From positions 62,001 to 126,000 of the forward strand of contig NZ_BSPC01000048.1 of the NCBI RefSeq assembly GCF_030160835.1: a DNA stretch of 64,000 nucleotides. Reading direction: 5' to 3'. The translations under genes were made by a program, and so were the position numbers. Positions 52,632 to 61,641 of this stretch are shown one piece after another. The notes under the pieces are model-generated. The model saw only the letters and a list, made by a program, of their open reading frames with translations. It was not told where the DNA came from and searched no databases. Source of the DNA: Labrys miyagiensis (lineage in GTDB: Bacteria; Pseudomonadota; Alphaproteobacteria; Rhizobiales; Labraceae). Position 1 is the stretch's first letter. Every line of letters starts with the position of its first letter.

Positions 52632-53516
52632 TTAAACCAGTGCCGCTTCCGCCAGCACCTTCTTCAAATGGGCATAACCAGCCTTGGCATATTTCAGCGG
52701 GTTGGCCTTTTTGGGATCCTGCTCCGCTTCCACGATAACCCAGCCCGAATAGCCGTCGAGTTCCTTGAAGACGGAGGCAAAGTCGATCATGCCGTCGCCC
52801 GGCACGGTATAGACGCCCTCGAGCACGCTATCGAGGAAGCTCCAGTCCCCGGCATCCGAACGCGCACGTACATCGGCGCGTATATCCTTGGTGTGGACAT
52901 GGCTGATGCGGCTGCGATAGCGGCGGGCGAGGTCTGCCGGGTCCGAGCCTCCCCAGGTCGCGTGGCCGGTGTCGAGCAGGAGATGCACGGCCGGGCCGGT
53001 CGCGGCCATGAAATGATCGATGTCGGCCTGCGACTGCACGATCGTGCCCATATGGTGGTGGTAATCGAGCTGCAGGCCTTCGCCCTGCAACATCTCGGCA
53101 TAGGCCGTGAGGCGGCGGCCATACTCGGCCCAGTCGCCGTCAGCGAGTTTCGGGCGTTGTGAAAGGGGCTTCGACTTGTCGCCATGAATGGCGTTCGAGG
53201 TCTCCGCCACGATGAACACGGTGGTGCCCATCGCCTTGAGCAGGTCGATATGAGCGCGGGCGGCGGCGAATTCGGCATGCTCGTCGCGCTCCAGCAATTC
53301 GATCGAATGCCAGCCGCCGACGCAGGCGAGGCCATAGGGCGCGAGCGCCGCCTTGAGGGCAGGGGCCTGGCGAGGGAACTTGTTGCCGAGCTCCATGCCC
53401 TCGAAGCCCACTTCCTCGGCCTCCGCCAGGCAAGTTTCGAGCGGCGTATCGCCTCCGATCTCCGGCATGTCGTCATTCGACCAGCCGATGGGGTTGGCGC
53501 CGATGCGGATAGGCAT
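52632..53516 (-). CDS. iolE: Myo-inosose-2 dehydratase
   Basis: 294 residues, TIM-barrel (xylose-isomerase-like) enzyme removing water from 2-keto-myo-inositol. N-terminus MPIRIGANPIGWSNDDMPEIGG is the IolE opening. LGNKFPRQAP, LDYHHHMGTIVQSQADIDHFM and LDTGHATWGGSDPADLARRY carry the metal-site His, Glu and Asp. Start preceded by GGAG. Third gene of the operon, separated from iolD by a family B inverted repeat. Confidence 0.95.
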   Translation of the reverse strand: MPIRIGANPIGWSNDDMPEIGGDTPLETCLAEAEEVGFEGMELGNKFPRQAPALKAALAPYGLACVGGWHSIELLERDEHAEFAAARAHIDLLKAMGTTVFIVAETSNAIHGDKSKPLSQRPKLADGDWAEYGRRLTAYAEMLQGEGLQLDYHHHMGTIVQSQADIDHFMAATGPAVHLLLDTGHATWGGSDPADLARRYRSRISHVHTKDIRADVRARSDAGDWSFLDSVLEGVYTVPGDGMIDFASVFKELDGYSGWVIVEAEQDPKKANPLKYAKAGYAHLKKVLAEAALV

Positions 53517-53537
53517 AAGGAAGGCTCCGGTTTATTT

Positions 53538-53609
53538 GGGGGGCGGGTCTTCAGACCCGCCTGTCGTCTGGAAGATTGGAAGAAGGCGGATCCGACGACC
53601 CGCCCCCAG
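53538..53609. repeat. Inverted repeat, family B, copy 2
   Basis: GGGGGCGGGTCTTCAGACCC and, on the other side, a matching GGATCCGACGACCCGCCCCC-type arm. It occupies the iolD-iolE gap. Same motif as 24467-24544. Confidence 0.7.
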
Positions 53610-53610
53610 G

Positions 53611-55458
53611 CTAGTCGCCGATGCTCTGCAAGGTCTTGGCCTTGACATAGTTGGCGTGGGCGGCCTCGACCTGCGGGCGCACCGAGACTTCCGGCACCGC
53701 GACATCCCACCAGGCCCCGCCCGCATCGGTCGATTCGAGCGGATCGGTATCGATGACGACGACCGAGGTGCGGCTATGTCCGCGCGCGACCGTCACCGCC
53801 GCTTCGAGCTCGGCGAGGCTCTTCACCTTGACGGCATGGGCGCCAAGGCTGGCAGCATGGGCGGTGAAGTCGATGTCGGGCAGTTCCTCATGGCGGGTAT
53901 CGCGCAGGAGATTGTTGAAGCTCTCGCCGCCGGTGGCGCGCTGCAGACGGTTGATGCAGCCATAGCCGCGATTGTCGAGCACGACGATGGTGAGCTTGGC
54001 CCCAGCCATGATCGAGGTGGCAATCTCGGAATTGGCCATCAGATAGGAGCCGTCACCGACCATGACGATAACCTCGCGGTCGGGCTGCGCCAGCTTGACG
54101 CCGAGGCCGCCGGCGATCTCATAGCCCATGCAGGAATAGCCATATTCCATATGGTAGCCGCCCGGCGCACCCGGCTGCCAGAGCTTGTGCAACTCGCCCG
54201 GCAGGCCGCCGGCAGCGCAGACCACGATGTCGGAGGGCTTGCCGGCGCGCTGCACGGCGCCGACGACCTGGGCGTCGGAAGGCAACTCGGCATTGCTGGC
54301 ATCGGTGTAGCGCGCCGCCGTCTTCAGCCAGGCGCCGCGGCCCTCGATCGCCTTCTGCGTCCAGGCGGCCGGCGCCTTCCAGCTGCCGAGGCCGGCGGAG
54401 AGCAGTTCAAGTCCCACCCTGGCATCACAGACCAGGGGCAGCGCCTTGTGCTTGGCCGCGTCGAAAGGCTGGGTGTTGAGGCCGACGATCCGGTGCTTGT
54501 CGCCCTTGAACAGGGCCCAGGAGCCGGTGGTGAAATCCTGCAGGCGGGTGCCGACGGCGAGCACCAGATCGGCATCCGCGGCCAGTTCATTGGCCGCGCC
54601 GGTGCCGGTGACGCCGATGGCGCCCATGCCGAGCGGATTGTCGTGGGACAGCGCGCTCTTGCCTGCCTGCGTCTCGCCGACGGGAATGCCATGCTTGTCG
54701 GCAAAGGCCGCCAGAGTTGCCTCGGCTTCGGAATAGAGGGTGCCGCCGCCCGTCACGATCACCGGCTTTTGGGCAGCCCTGAGGGCCGCGATGGCTGCCG
54801 CGAGTTCGTCTTCGTCCGGGCGTTGACGTCGGCTGGACCAGATGCGCTCCTCGAAGAATGAGGCGGGATAGTCATAGGCCTCGGCCTGCACGTCCTGGCA
54901 GAGGGCCAGGGTCACCGGGCCACATTCGGCCGGGTCGGTCAGCACGGTCATGGCGCGCGCCAGCGCCGGGATGATCTGCTCGGGCCTGGTGATGCGATCG
55001 AAATAGCGCGAGACGGGGCGGAAGACGTCGTTGGGCGTCACCGTGCCGTCGCCGAAATCCTCCAACTGCTGCAGCACCGGATCCGGCCGGCGGTTGGCGA
55101 AGACATCGCCGGGCAGGAGGAGGAGGGGGATGCGGTTGACATGGGCGACGGCCGCCGCGGTCACCAGATTTGTGGCGCCGGGGCCAATTGAGGTGGTGCA
55201 GGCCATCATGCGGCGGCGGCGCATCGCCTTGGCATAGGCGGTGGCGGCATGGGCCATCGACTGTTCGTTATGGGCACGATAGGTCGGCAGGGTATCGCGC
55301 ACCTGGTAGAGGGCCTCGCCCATGCCGGCGACATTGCCATGCCCGAAAATGGCAAAGACACCGGCGAATACTGGCACGGTCTTTCCGTCGACCACCGTCT
55401 TCTGGGCGGTAAGAAAGCGGACCAGGGCCTGGGCCATTGTGAGGCGGATCGTTGCCAC
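53611..55458 (-). CDS. iolD: 3D-(3,5/4)-trihydroxycyclohexane-1,2-dione acylhydrolase
   Basis: 615 residues, TPP-dependent ring-opening enzyme of inositol catabolism. ATIRLTMAQALVRFLTAQKTVVDG is the typical IolD opening. The TPP-enzyme fold is supported by TTSIGPGATNLVTAAAVAHVNRIP and the C-terminal cofactor site IVMVGDGSYLMANSEIATSIMAGAKLTIVVLDNRGYGCINRLQ. GTG start at 55458 with GGGAGAG five bases upstream; the longer frame has no support. A CAACCGT-GAAA-ACGGTTG hairpin (55486-55503) lies in its 5' leader. Confidence 0.95.
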   Translation of the reverse strand: MATIRLTMAQALVRFLTAQKTVVDGKTVPVFAGVFAIFGHGNVAGMGEALYQVRDTLPTYRAHNEQSMAHAATAYAKAMRRRRMMACTTSIGPGATNLVTAAAVAHVNRIPLLLLPGDVFANRRPDPVLQQLEDFGDGTVTPNDVFRPVSRYFDRITRPEQIIPALARAMTVLTDPAECGPVTLALCQDVQAEAYDYPASFFEERIWSSRRQRPDEDELAAAIAALRAAQKPVIVTGGGTLYSEAEATLAAFADKHGIPVGETQAGKSALSHDNPLGMGAIGVTGTGAANELAADADLVLAVGTRLQDFTTGSWALFKGDKHRIVGLNTQPFDAAKHKALPLVCDARVGLELLSAGLGSWKAPAAWTQKAIEGRGAWLKTAARYTDASNAELPSDAQVVGAVQRAGKPSDIVVCAAGGLPGELHKLWQPGAPGGYHMEYGYSCMGYEIAGGLGVKLAQPDREVIVMVGDGSYLMANSEIATSIMAGAKLTIVVLDNRGYGCINRLQRATGGESFNNLLRDTRHEELPDIDFTAHAASLGAHAVKVKSLAELEAAVTVARGHSRTSVVVIDTDPLESTDAGGAWWDVAVPEVSVRPQVEAAHANYVKAKTLQSIGD

Positions 55459-55602
55459 GAGAACTCTCCCTATATTCAGGTGAGGCAACCGTGAAAACGG
55501 TTGAGCCAGGGTCTCTAAAGTCTTGTTATTGAAAGGCAGACTGCAATGTCATGGTCATTTTGAAGACCGCATCATAGCGCGGGCCACCGTTACGGGCGAA
55601 CC

Positions 55603-57522
55603 CTATTGCGCCGCTGCGGCGTGCCTCGAGGCAGCCTCCCAGGCGCCCACCAGCCGGGCGAATTTCGAGGCCATGGCTTCGATGGCGGCCTCGTCGCTGA
55701 GGCTACCGCGCAGCCATGCGCGGGCCGGTTCGTTGAAGATGGTGCGGCCGACCGCGAAGCCCTTGACCAGTGGCTCGCTGGCGGCGGCGGCGAAGGCGGC
55801 TTCGAGATCTTCCTCCGGCGCCTCAAGGCCGAGCAGCACGATGCCACGGCAAAGCGGATCGTTGTTCTCGATCACGTCGGCCACCGCGCGCCACGCCGCA
55901 GGCGTCTTCAGGGGCTCGAGCTTCCACCAGTCCGGCTTGATGCCGAGATCGTAGAGGCGCTGCACCACGCTCGACACCGTGTCGTCCTTCAGGGGGCCGT
56001 GCTTGCCGGCGATGATCTCCACGAGGAGCTCGCGGCCCACGGTACGCGCCGCCGCATAGAGGCGTAGCAATTGCCGTTCCTGCTGCTCCTTCAGCGCCGG
56101 CGGGTCGTCCGGATGGTAGAAGCACAGGCATTTGATGGTGTGGCCCACAGGCCACTCGATCAGGCTGGTGCCGACATCGTCGCCACCCTCGAATTCGAGC
56201 GGGCGGGAGCCCGGCAGTTCCACGGGACGGCCGATCCAGAACGGGTGATCGGCGGCGCGGAACAGGGCCTCGCGACCGTAATTGCCGTCGATCAGCATGC
56301 CGAAGCCCGGCTGCCCTCCGGCGACCTTGGCGGCCGCCTTCACGGCGAGCACCTTGAAAGCCGCGATCTTCTCGCGCGGCACGCCAGCTTCGTCCGCCAT
56401 GGCTTCCATCTGGGCGCGGTGGTCGATGGCAAGAGCCATCAGGCCTTCGGCGGCGGGGCGGCGGGTGGTGGCCCAATGCACATGGTTGAGAGCTGCGTCC
56501 TTGCGCAGGGCCCGCTCCTTGCTGCCTTGCTTGAGGAAATATTGCAGCTCGGTGAAGGTCGGGATCTCCGGCGAGCAGAGCAGGCGCGAGACTGCGAAGG
56601 CGCCGCTGGCATTGGCGTATGCGCAGGCCGTCTCCAGGGGCTCGCCCTTGAGCCAGCCACGCAGGAAGCCGGACATGAAGGCGTCGCCCGCACCCAGCAC
56701 ATTGTAGACCTCGACCGGAAAGCCCGGACCCTTGATGCCGTCTTCGAGGCTGGCGGGGATGTCGCGCGGGAAGACCACGCAGCCCATCGGGCCGCGCTTG
56801 CACACGATGGTGGCCCTGGAGACGGCGCGGATGCGGCGCAGCGTCTCCAGCGTATCCTCCGACCCGCCGGCGATCGCCAGTTCCTCCTCGGTGCCGACGA
56901 TCAGGTCGCAATCGGGCAGGATGGCCTGGAGATGGGCAGTGACATGGTCGGCCTTGATGTAGCGCTCCTCGCCCGCGCCATGGCCGGCGAGGCCCCAGAG
57001 ATTGGGGCGGTAGTCGACATCGAACACCACCTTGCGGCCGTGCTTCTTGGCAAAAGCGATGGCCCGGCGCTGGGCCGCGTCGGTGTTCGGCTTAGAGAAA
57101 TGGGTGCCGGTGACCACGATGGCGCCGGCCGAAGCGATGAAGGCCTCGTCGATATCGCTTTCATCGAGCGCCATATCGGCGCAATTGTCGCGATAGAAGA
57201 TGAGGGGGAATTGCTTCTCGTCGCGCACGCCGAGCACCACGAGGGCGGTCAGACGGGCAGGGTCGGTGTGGATGCCGCTGGTCTCGACGCCTTCGCGTTC
57301 CATCTGCTCGCGGATGAAGCGGCCCATGGCCTCGTCCCCAACGCGGGTGATCAGTGCCGATTTCAGGCCAAGCCTGGCCGTACCAATGGCGATATTGGCG
57401 GGGCAGCCACCCACGGCCTTGGAAAAGGAGGCCATGTCTTCGAGGCGTCCGCCGACCTGCTGGCCATAAAGGTCCACCGAGGAGCGGCCAATGGTGATGA
57501 CATCGAGTGCGGGCATGTTCAT
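55603..57522 (-). CDS. iolC: Bifunctional 5-dehydro-2-deoxygluconokinase / DUF2090 protein
   Basis: 639 residues with two domains. Residues 1-320 form a PfkB-type kinase (ITIGRSSVDLYGQQVGGRLEDM, AVGGCPANIAIGTARLG, and VYNVLGAGDAFMSGFLRGWL with catalytic Asp in GAGD), which phosphorylates 5-dehydro-2-deoxygluconate. Residues about 330-639 (LMALAIDHRAQMEAMADEAGV, GMLIDGNYGREALFRAADHPFWIGRPVELPG) fit the DUF2090 aldolase-like domain, a fusion seen in other Hyphomicrobiales. ATG at 57522 with GGAGG upstream. First gene of the operon. Confidence 0.94.
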   Translation of the reverse strand: MNMPALDVITIGRSSVDLYGQQVGGRLEDMASFSKAVGGCPANIAIGTARLGLKSALITRVGDEAMGRFIREQMEREGVETSGIHTDPARLTALVVLGVRDEKQFPLIFYRDNCADMALDESDIDEAFIASAGAIVVTGTHFSKPNTDAAQRRAIAFAKKHGRKVVFDVDYRPNLWGLAGHGAGEERYIKADHVTAHLQAILPDCDLIVGTEEELAIAGGSEDTLETLRRIRAVSRATIVCKRGPMGCVVFPRDIPASLEDGIKGPGFPVEVYNVLGAGDAFMSGFLRGWLKGEPLETACAYANASGAFAVSRLLCSPEIPTFTELQYFLKQGSKERALRKDAALNHVHWATTRRPAAEGLMALAIDHRAQMEAMADEAGVPREKIAAFKVLAVKAAAKVAGGQPGFGMLIDGNYGREALFRAADHPFWIGRPVELPGSRPLEFEGGDDVGTSLIEWPVGHTIKCLCFYHPDDPPALKEQQERQLLRLYAAARTVGRELLVEIIAGKHGPLKDDTVSSVVQRLYDLGIKPDWWKLEPLKTPAAWRAVADVIENNDPLCRGIVLLGLEAPEEDLEAAFAAAASEPLVKGFAVGRTIFNEPARAWLRGSLSDEAAIEAMASKFARLVGAWEAASRHAAAAQ

Positions 57523-57872
57523 CCTGACCTCCAGATGTGCCGACCAGTCCGGACGATCCCGGTCAGCGAAAGACGCATCCTCGTCGCGACCAGCCATACC
57601 GGCAGGGCCGCGTTTTTCTTGTTATCGCACAGGCATGCAGCCGCGCCGATGTGAGGCTCGGCGCTTCCTTGCCTCACGCTCCAAAAATGAAACATATATT
57701 CTATTGTGTTGTCAATATAGAATAAAAATGCCATATTTTGGAACGAAGCAGGAAGCCGGTTTTCAGCCCGCCAAAAGGGCGCGAAACCCTTTGAGGATGG
57801 CCTCTGTCGGCTATGATCCTGCATGACCGCCGCCCGGATTATCGGGCCAAACATTGATTATAGGGGAGAGAA
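57523..57872. other. Divergent iol promoter region
   Basis: 350 bases between iolC (-) and iolG (+), AT-rich at 57680-57745. It should contain both promoters and the operator of the RpiR-type regulator. An inverted repeat is given separately. No gene seen. Confidence 0.7.
57697..57724. promoter_or_regulatory. Candidate operator in the iol promoter region
   Basis: TATTCTA (57697-57703) is inverted as TAGAATA (57718-57724); inner TTG and CAA also match with a small offset. It is in the AT-rich centre between iolC and iolG. The half-sites do not look like the GGAA-type sites I recall for rhizobial IolR. Confidence 0.45.
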
Positions 57873-58859
57873 ATGGTTCGTCTCGCACTTCTTGGCGCCG
57901 GCCGCATCGGCAAGATCCACGGGCGCAATGCCGCGCTGCATCCGCAGGCGAAGCTCGTCTCGGTCTCCGACCCGCATCAGCCCTCGGCGGAAGCCCTGGC
58001 GGCCGAAACAGGCGCCCGCGTCAGCTCCATCGAGGAAGCCATCGCGGCACCCGATGTCGATGCGGTGCTGATCTGCACGCCGACCACGACCCACGCCGAT
58101 TTCATCGAAAAGGCGGCCAAGGCCGGCAAGGCGGTGTTCTGTGAAAAGCCGGTGGACCTGTCGTCCGAGCGCATCCGCGCCTGCCTCGCCGAAGTCGCCA
58201 AGGCTGGCAAGCCCTTGATGATCGGCTTCAACCGCCGCTTCGACCCGAATTTCGCCAATCTCAAGCAGCGTATCGTCGACGGCGTGATCGGCGAGGTCGA
58301 GCTTCTCACCATCATCTCGCGCGATCCCGCCCCGCCGCCGGTCTCCTATATCGAGACCTCGGGCGGTCTCTTCCGCGACATGATGATCCATGACCTCGAT
58401 CTCGCCCGCTTCCTGCTGGCGGAGGATCCGGTGGAAGTGCATGCGGTGGCCTCGGCCCTGGTCGACCCCGCCATCGGCAAGGCGGGCGACGTCGATACCG
58501 CCGCCGTGCTCTTAAAGACCGCTTCGGGCAAGATCGCCCAGATTTCCAATTCGCGCCGGGCCACCTATGGCTACGACCAGCGCATCGAGGTGCATGGCTC
58601 CAAGGGCCTGATCCGTGCCCACAATGTGCCGCGCACCACCGTCGAGGTGGCGACCGGGGCCGGCTTCCTCGCCGATCCCATCCAGGACTTCTTCCTGGAA
58701 CGCTATGCCGAGGCCTACCGCCTCGAAATGACCGCCTTCCTCGACGCCATTGCCGCGGGCAAGGCGCCCAATCCGTCAGGCGAGGATGGCCTCAAGGCCC
58801 AGGTTCTGGCCGATGCGGCGACCGAATCGGCCAAGAGCGGCCAGACAGTGAAGCTCTGA
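57873..58859 (+). CDS. iolG: Inositol 2-dehydrogenase
   Basis: 328 residues, Gfo/Idh/MocA fold, oxidises myo-inositol to 2-keto-myo-inositol with NAD. Nucleotide site ALLGAGRIGKIHGRNAALHPQAKLVSVSDP. The catalytic CEKPVDLSSE motif near residue 90 holds the conserved Lys. GFNRRFDPNF and SGGLFRDMMIHDLDLARFLL (Asp/His) follow. GGGGAGAG precedes the ATG. Divergent from iolC and convergent with the RpiR gene, all belonging to one inositol module. Confidence 0.95.
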   Translation: MVRLALLGAGRIGKIHGRNAALHPQAKLVSVSDPHQPSAEALAAETGARVSSIEEAIAAPDVDAVLICTPTTTHADFIEKAAKAGKAVFCEKPVDLSSERIRACLAEVAKAGKPLMIGFNRRFDPNFANLKQRIVDGVIGEVELLTIISRDPAPPPVSYIETSGGLFRDMMIHDLDLARFLLAEDPVEVHAVASALVDPAIGKAGDVDTAAVLLKTASGKIAQISNSRRATYGYDQRIEVHGSKGLIRAHNVPRTTVEVATGAGFLADPIQDFFLERYAEAYRLEMTAFLDAIAAGKAPNPSGEDGLKAQVLADAATESAKSGQTVKL

Positions 58860-58918
58860 GACGCATTGTCATCTTCAGACGCCGGGATGGAACCATGGCA
58901 GCGAGAGCCCAGCCTGCC

Positions 58919-59746
58919 TCAATCGCGGCCCTTGTGCTCGGCGGTGCCGACCGCAAGGGTCATCGCCAGCGCGAAGGTCGCGGCCAGCGAACGGAAGGCG
59001 CCATGATCAGCCTCTTCGACATCGAGGCGTATCCTCGCCAGGCGTGCGAGGGGGCTGGAGGGGCTGTCGGTGATGGCCACCACGGGGGTGCCGCGTTGGG
59101 AGGCGAGGGTCGCGAACTGAATCGTGTCCGGCGAATAGGGCGCATAGGAAATCGCCAGGACCACATCTCTTGGCCCGGCGAGACCGATCTGCTCGCGGCC
59201 GAGTTGGCCGACATGGTCGACCAGGGCACAGCGCTGGCCCAGATTGCCGAAGGCATAGGCGAGATAGGCCGCAACAGGGAAGAGGCGACGAGCCGCCAGC
59301 AGGTGGATGATCTCGGCGCCCGCCAGCAATTCGATCGCTGCATCCATCCTGGCGGTGTCGGCGGAGGCGCGCAGGCGCTCTATCGACAGGTTCGCGGCAT
59401 CGGCAAAGCCATTCAGCAGAGGGCCGGACAACGAGCCCGCACTGGCGTCGGCGCGCAGCAGGGCCACGCGCTGGCGATAGTCGGGGAAGCGTTCCTTCAG
59501 CCGCGCCAGGAAGACCTGCTGCAGGTCCGAGAAGCCGGCATAGCCGAGCGTCTTGGCGAAGCGCACCAGGGTGGAAGCCTGCACCCCTGCATTCTCCGCC
59601 ACCGAAGCGGCGGTGCCCAGGGCGATCTCGTCAGGGTGCTCACGGGCAAAATGGGCGACCTGCCGCAGGCGCTTGGGCAGTTGCTCGACCCGGTCGGCGA
59701 GACGCGCCGAGAAGTCGGCAAAGTCGCGCGTATCGTCTTCAGCCAT
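58919..59746 (-). CDS. MurR/RpiR family transcriptional regulator
   Basis: 275 residues. The N-terminal helix-turn-helix covers about residues 20-85 (RLADRVEQLPKRLRQVAHFAREHPDEIALGTAASVAENAGVQASTLVRFAKTLGYAGFSDLQQVF), a six-helix RpiR domain. The C-terminal SIS domain covers about 115-270 (EIIHLLAARRLFPVAAYLAYAFG, LAISYAPYSPDTIQFATLASQRGTPVVAITDSPSSPLARLA) and would bind a phosphosugar. Rhizobial iol operons are repressed by RpiR-type IolR, so control of this iol cluster is likely but not shown. Confidence 0.92.
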   Translation of the reverse strand: MAEDDTRDFADFSARLADRVEQLPKRLRQVAHFAREHPDEIALGTAASVAENAGVQASTLVRFAKTLGYAGFSDLQQVFLARLKERFPDYRQRVALLRADASAGSLSGPLLNGFADAANLSIERLRASADTARMDAAIELLAGAEIIHLLAARRLFPVAAYLAYAFGNLGQRCALVDHVGQLGREQIGLAGPRDVVLAISYAPYSPDTIQFATLASQRGTPVVAITDSPSSPLARLARIRLDVEEADHGAFRSLAATFALAMTLAVGTAEHKGRD

Positions 59747-59949
59747 CCAAATGCCCCATTCCTAAGACGGGGCGACACCGTTGCCGCCCCGCAAGTCCTA
59801 TGCGGCGTCTTGGGAGAGCATCGATCTCACGCCCGGCGCCCGGCCGCGTACAAAGGTTGCGGCAGGCGGCGGGTTAGCGCAAGCCCCCGAGGCGTGAACA
59901 GGGCCGAGCCGGGGCAATCGCTGCGAGTTAATCTGGTGCCGCTCCCGTC

Positions 59950-59971
59950 ATTGCGAGCGAAGCGAAGCAAT
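59950..59971. repeat. Short GC-rich dispersed repeat (alphaproteobacterial type)
   Basis: ATTGCGAGCGAAGCGAAGCA ends in AT; ATTGC and GCAAT form the arms. The following CCAGG continues the common GAAGCAATCCAGG motif of many alphaproteobacterial genomes. Single copy here. Confidence 0.55.
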
Positions 59972-59992
59972 CCAGGGGTGGCAGGCCTTCCT

Positions 59993-60160
59993 TCAGCAGT
60001 TGCGGGCGAGCGGGCCGGACTTGCCGGCGCCTGGTTCGTCTTCGTCCCCGTTCCGGGATTCGTCGGAATGCATCGGCGGCAGGCGCCGGTCGCGCAGGCG
60101 CTGGGCCTGGTAGTCATAGAAGCGGGCAATCAGCGCCGCGATGAAGCCAGTAAAAAGCAT
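59993..60160 (-). CDS. Possible 55-residue small protein
   Basis: Starts ATG at 60160 with AAGGGGA about nine bases upstream. MLFTGFIAALIARFYDYQAQ is a hydrophobic helix leading into a basic, then acidic, tail (LRDRRLPPMHSDESRNGD). The pattern of a short membrane-proximal helix with charged tail occurs in many micro-proteins. No homologue recognised; it might not be expressed. Confidence 0.4.
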   Translation of the reverse strand: MLFTGFIAALIARFYDYQAQRLRDRRLPPMHSDESRNGDEDEPGAGKSGPLARNC

Positions 60161-60402
60161 GGCAGTTGTCCCCTTGGCACCTGGCCGCATGCGGCCAGAA
60201 GCCCCGTTCGGATAGGTTCTCTTCGCCCGGCAGCTATCGCCGGTCTTCCAAGGACGAATCGATCTATGCCGATCTTGATGCGCTGCAGCATACAGCAAAT
60301 CCTTGTTGCGATGCACAATGATAGGGAATGGCGGCCATACCATGGCGGTATGCCGTCGCCGGATGACGGTGTTTTGATAATTCGAGGGCAGGAAACGCAA
60401 GC

Positions 60403-61533
60403 ATGAACGGAACGGACAAGGCTGGGCTGGGCGTCGGCCTGGTAGGCACAGGCTATATGGGGAAATGCCATGCGCTTGCCTGGAATGCGGTGGCTTCGAC
60501 CTTCGGCGATGTCGAGCGACCGCGGCTGGTGGCGCTGGCGGAGGCCTCGGTGGATCTCGCGCTCAGCAAGGCCAGGGAGTTCGGCTTCGCCAGCGCGACC
60601 GGCGACTGGCGCGAGCTTCTCGCCAATCCGGATGTCGACGTCATCTCCATCACGACGCCGAATCGCTTCCATGCCGAAATGGCAATCGAAGCCCTCAAGG
60701 CCGGCAAGCATGTCTGGTGTGAAAAGCCGATGGCGCCGCGCCTGGAGGAGGCGCAGGCCATGCATGCCGCCTGGCGCGCCAGCGGCAAGGTGGCGGCACT
60801 TGGCTACAACTATATCCAGAACCCGGCGATGCGCCTGATTCGCAAGCTGATCTCGGAGGGGGCGATCGGCGCAGTCAACCATGTCCGCCTGGAGATGGAT
60901 GAGGACTTCATGGCTGATGCCCAAGCGCCTTTCGCCATGCGCAACGAGGCGAGCGCCGGCTATGGTGCGCTCGACGATTTCGCGGTGCATCCGCTCAGCC
61001 TGCTGCGCTTCGTGCTCGGCGGCGTGGCTGAAGTGTTCGGTGAAATGTCGCGGCCCTATGCCGAGCGGCCTGACGGCAAGGGGGGGCGCCGCGCCATTGA
61101 GAATTACGACATCGCCACAGCCCTGCTGCGTCTCGACAACGGCGCCTCAGGTGTGCTCACCGTCAATCGCGCCGCCTGGGGGCGCAAGGGGCGCATCCAG
61201 TTGCAGCTCTTCGGTGAGGGCGGCAGCATCGTCTTCGACCAGGAGCGCTTCAACGAGGTGCAGCTCTTCAAACGAGAGGGCGCCGAGGAAACGCAGGGCT
61301 TCCGCACCATCCTCAGCGCGCCGGTGCACAAGCCCTATGACCGCTTCATCCCCGCACCGGGCCATGGCCTCGGCTTCAACGACCTCAAGGTGATCGAGTG
61401 CCGCGAGTTGATCGGCCGGATCAGGGGCGAGCAGGCCTCGATCTTCGATTTCGACGATGGCATCGCCATCGAGAAAACCGTGCACGCCATTGCCGACAGC
61501 TTCGGCAAGGGGGGCTGGGTCAAGGTGGCGTGA
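60403..61533 (+). CDS. Gfo/Idh/MocA family oxidoreductase
   Basis: 376 residues. Nucleotide site LGVGLVGTGYMGKCHALAWN; VISITTPNRFHAEMAIEALKAGKHVWCEKPMAPRLEEA carries the conserved CEKP Lys; substrate-side GYGALDDFAVHPLSLLRFVLGG contains Asp/His. It is in the same neighbourhood as the iol cluster, which suggests an inositol isomer or related cyclitol as substrate, but its sequence is distinct from IolG. AGGAAAC precedes the ATG. Confidence 0.88.
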   Translation: MNGTDKAGLGVGLVGTGYMGKCHALAWNAVASTFGDVERPRLVALAEASVDLALSKAREFGFASATGDWRELLANPDVDVISITTPNRFHAEMAIEALKAGKHVWCEKPMAPRLEEAQAMHAAWRASGKVAALGYNYIQNPAMRLIRKLISEGAIGAVNHVRLEMDEDFMADAQAPFAMRNEASAGYGALDDFAVHPLSLLRFVLGGVAEVFGEMSRPYAERPDGKGGRRAIENYDIATALLRLDNGASGVLTVNRAAWGRKGRIQLQLFGEGGSIVFDQERFNEVQLFKREGAEETQGFRTILSAPVHKPYDRFIPAPGHGLGFNDLKVIECRELIGRIRGEQASIFDFDDGIAIEKTVHAIADSFGKGGWVKVA

Positions 61534-61576
61534 GAGGCCAGTGTCGCGGGAAGCGGAGCAAAGGCCACCCTTTGAC

Positions 61577-61606
61577 GAAAAAACCACGAGCCCGAGGCTC
61601 GTGGTT
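61577..61606 (-). terminator. Intrinsic terminator for the minus-strand gene
   Basis: An 11-bp stem AACCACGAGCC / GGCTCGTGGTT around CGA. Read on the minus strand it is followed by a T-run (seen as GAAAAAA on the plus strand). Confidence 0.85.
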
Positions 61607-61641
61607 CTGTTGGTACAGCGTTGACTGCTGAGGCGAGGCGC

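Noticed and set aside
56071-57654. 527-codon frame opposite iolC
   Set aside because: Mirror frame without family motifs; the iolC reading is clear.
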